Source: CANKHA01 sp963731585 (GTDB lineage Bacteria; Pseudomonadota; Alphaproteobacteria; Rhizobiales; Xanthobacteraceae). From it: a DNA stretch of 64,000 nt. The translations under genes and the position numbers were made by a program. Below the pieces are notes generated by a model. It did no database searches. It was given only the letters and a program-made list of their open reading frames with translations, and was not told the origin of the DNA. The number at the start of each line of letters is the position of its first letter. Within the stretch, counting starts at the first letter, position 1. The stretch is from contig CAVSWC010000005.1 of NCBI GenBank assembly GCA_963731585.1, forward strand, positions 124,001-188,000. Reading direction: 5' to 3'. Shown here in pieces: positions 63,099 through 64,000 of this stretch.

Positions 63099-64000
63099 GT
63101 GCAATTGCTCTCGACCCTGTTCCTATCCTCCGGCGACCTGATCGCCGACCGGCGCTATGCCTGGGCGCAGGACCTGGAATCCAAGGGCGATTTGGCGGGC
63201 GCGGCGGAACTTCTGCAGCAGGCGCTGGAACTGACGCCGGGCTATGCCTCGGCCTGGTTCGCGCTGGGAGAGCTGCGCGAAAAGCTCGGCGATACGGACG
63301 GCGCCACCGCGGCTTATCGCAAGGCGCGCGAGGCCGATCCGGACGATCGCCACGGCGCTCTGCTCAATCTCATGCGGCTGAAAGCAGCGGAGCCGGGCGC
63401 TATGCCCCCCGCCTATGTGCGCACGCTGTTCGACCACTACGCGCCGGACTTCGACCGGTCGTTGACCGAAGGCCTGAACTATTCCGCGCCCAGGCTGTTG
63501 CTGGCGGCGGTGGAAGCGGCGGCGCGCGACGTTGGAAGACCGATGCATTTCACCGCCGTGCTGGATCTCGGTTGCGGCACCGGCCTGGCAGGCGCGGCCT
63601 TTCGCGCGAAAGCGGACAGGCTGGTTGGCGTCGACCTGTCGCCGCGCATGATCGAGCAGGCGCGACAAAAGAATATCTATGATCGGCTCGAAGTCGGCGA
63701 CCTACTGGAATTTCTCGCGGTAGAGCAGGGCGCCGGAAACAGATACGAATTGATTCTTGCTGCCGACGTCTTCGCCTATCTGTCCGATCTCGCGCCGGTT
63801 GCGCGTGCGGCGTCCGCGCTGCTCACGCGCGGGGGGCTTTTTGCTTTCAGCGTGGAGAGCAATGACGGCGAAGGCGTCGAGCTGGGCGAGGCTTTGCGCT
63901 TCTCTCACGGTGCCGGCCATGTCCGCGCCGCGCTGCAAGGCGCGGGGCTGAAGCTGCTCGGCCTCGATTCCACCTCGACCCGCACGGAAAAAGGCTGGCC
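63099..64000 (+). CDS. TPR-methyltransferase protein, cut by the window end
   Basis: From a GTG at 63099 the frame is open to the window edge (at least 300 residues). Residues 20-95 form two or three TPR units (ESKGDLAGAAELLQQALELT, then ASAWFALGELREKLGDTDGA). A class I SAM-dependent methyltransferase domain follows, with motif I VLDLGCGTGLAG and LVGVDLSPRMIEQAR, then DVFAYLSDL. Substrate unknown; similar TPR-methyltransferases stand near the ligase/exonuclease pair in related genomes as far as I recall. The real start might be further upstream. Confidence 0.8.
   Translation, partial: MQLLSTLFLSSGDLIADRRYAWAQDLESKGDLAGAAELLQQALELTPGYASAWFALGELREKLGDTDGATAAYRKAREADPDDRHGALLNLMRLKAAEPGAMPPAYVRTLFDHYAPDFDRSLTEGLNYSAPRLLLAAVEAAARDVGRPMHFTAVLDLGCGTGLAGAAFRAKADRLVGVDLSPRMIEQARQKNIYDRLEVGDLLEFLAVEQGAGNRYELILAADVFAYLSDLAPVARAASALLTRGGLFAFSVESNDGEGVELGEALRFSHGAGHVRAALQGAGLKLLGLDSTSTRTEKGW

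Noticed and set aside
63041..63682. A 213-residue frame at the right end
   Set aside because: It overlaps out of frame the TPR-methyltransferase, whose motifs (DLGCGTG and TPR units) lie in the frame starting at 63099.

Overview
The window looks like chromosomal DNA of a GC-rich alphaproteobacterium of the order Hyphomicrobiales, closest in flavour to the Bradyrhizobium/Rhodopseudomonas/Xanthobacteraceae group. The reasons are a GcrA cell-cycle regulator, a class I lysyl-tRNA synthetase, a SAM-II riboswitch in front of metZ, the alphaproteobacterial run rpmH-rnpA-yidC-engB-argB-(HAD)-dapD, OpgC, an outer-membrane barrel of the Omp25/31 type, and intergenic palindromes of a kind I associate with rhizobia. 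The species cannot be named from the sequence.

Layout. 0-12.3 kb: minus-strand housekeeping run (dapD, HAD phosphatase, argB, engB, yidC, rnpA, rpmH), interrupted by an accessory block of two VWA-like DUF1194 proteins, a DUF1036 protein and an MMPL exporter. 12.5-14.1 kb: a type III polyketide synthase overlapping an isoprenylcysteine-type methyltransferase. 14.2-18.2 kb: tRNA-Arg, gene remnants, two outer-membrane barrels, a DUF4394 protein and a decayed integrase. 18.2-26.1 kb: a flippase-like membrane protein, then the phosphate regulon phoR-pstSCAB-phoU-phoB with a three-repeat Pho box before pstS. 26.2-37.8 kb: gcrA, argD-argF-hslO, apaG, opgC with two SGNH hydrolases, riboswitch-controlled metZ, dcd, a TctC-type binding protein and a small Cys-rich protein. 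38-52.2 kb: a complete sox sulfur-oxidation cluster between a tRNA-Gly gene and a 3' fragment of the same tRNA. 52.4-64 kb: binding proteins, SCO, lysK, a TSUP permease, an S24 peptidase/repressor, the ATP-dependent DNA ligase/exonuclease pair, and a truncated TPR-methyltransferase.

How genes work together. The sox block holds soxYZ, soxXA, soxB and soxCD, so thiosulfate oxidation to sulfate is complete on paper. It also carries a flavocytochrome c sulfide dehydrogenase pair (soxEF), two periplasmic thioredoxin-fold proteins (SoxW and SoxS types), a periplasmic DsrE-like protein, an ArsR-type regulator with two cysteines, a YeeE/SoxT permease and a persulfide-dioxygenase-like hydrolase. The 27-nt tRNA-Gly repeat at both ends suggests it entered as one island, although no integrase remains inside.

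Data quality. Nine genes are broken by single-base insertions (13 events), all in the +1 direction and most explained by lengthening a homopolymer by one base. That bias points to sequencing or assembly error rather than gene decay, so I annotate these as CDS with frameshifts.
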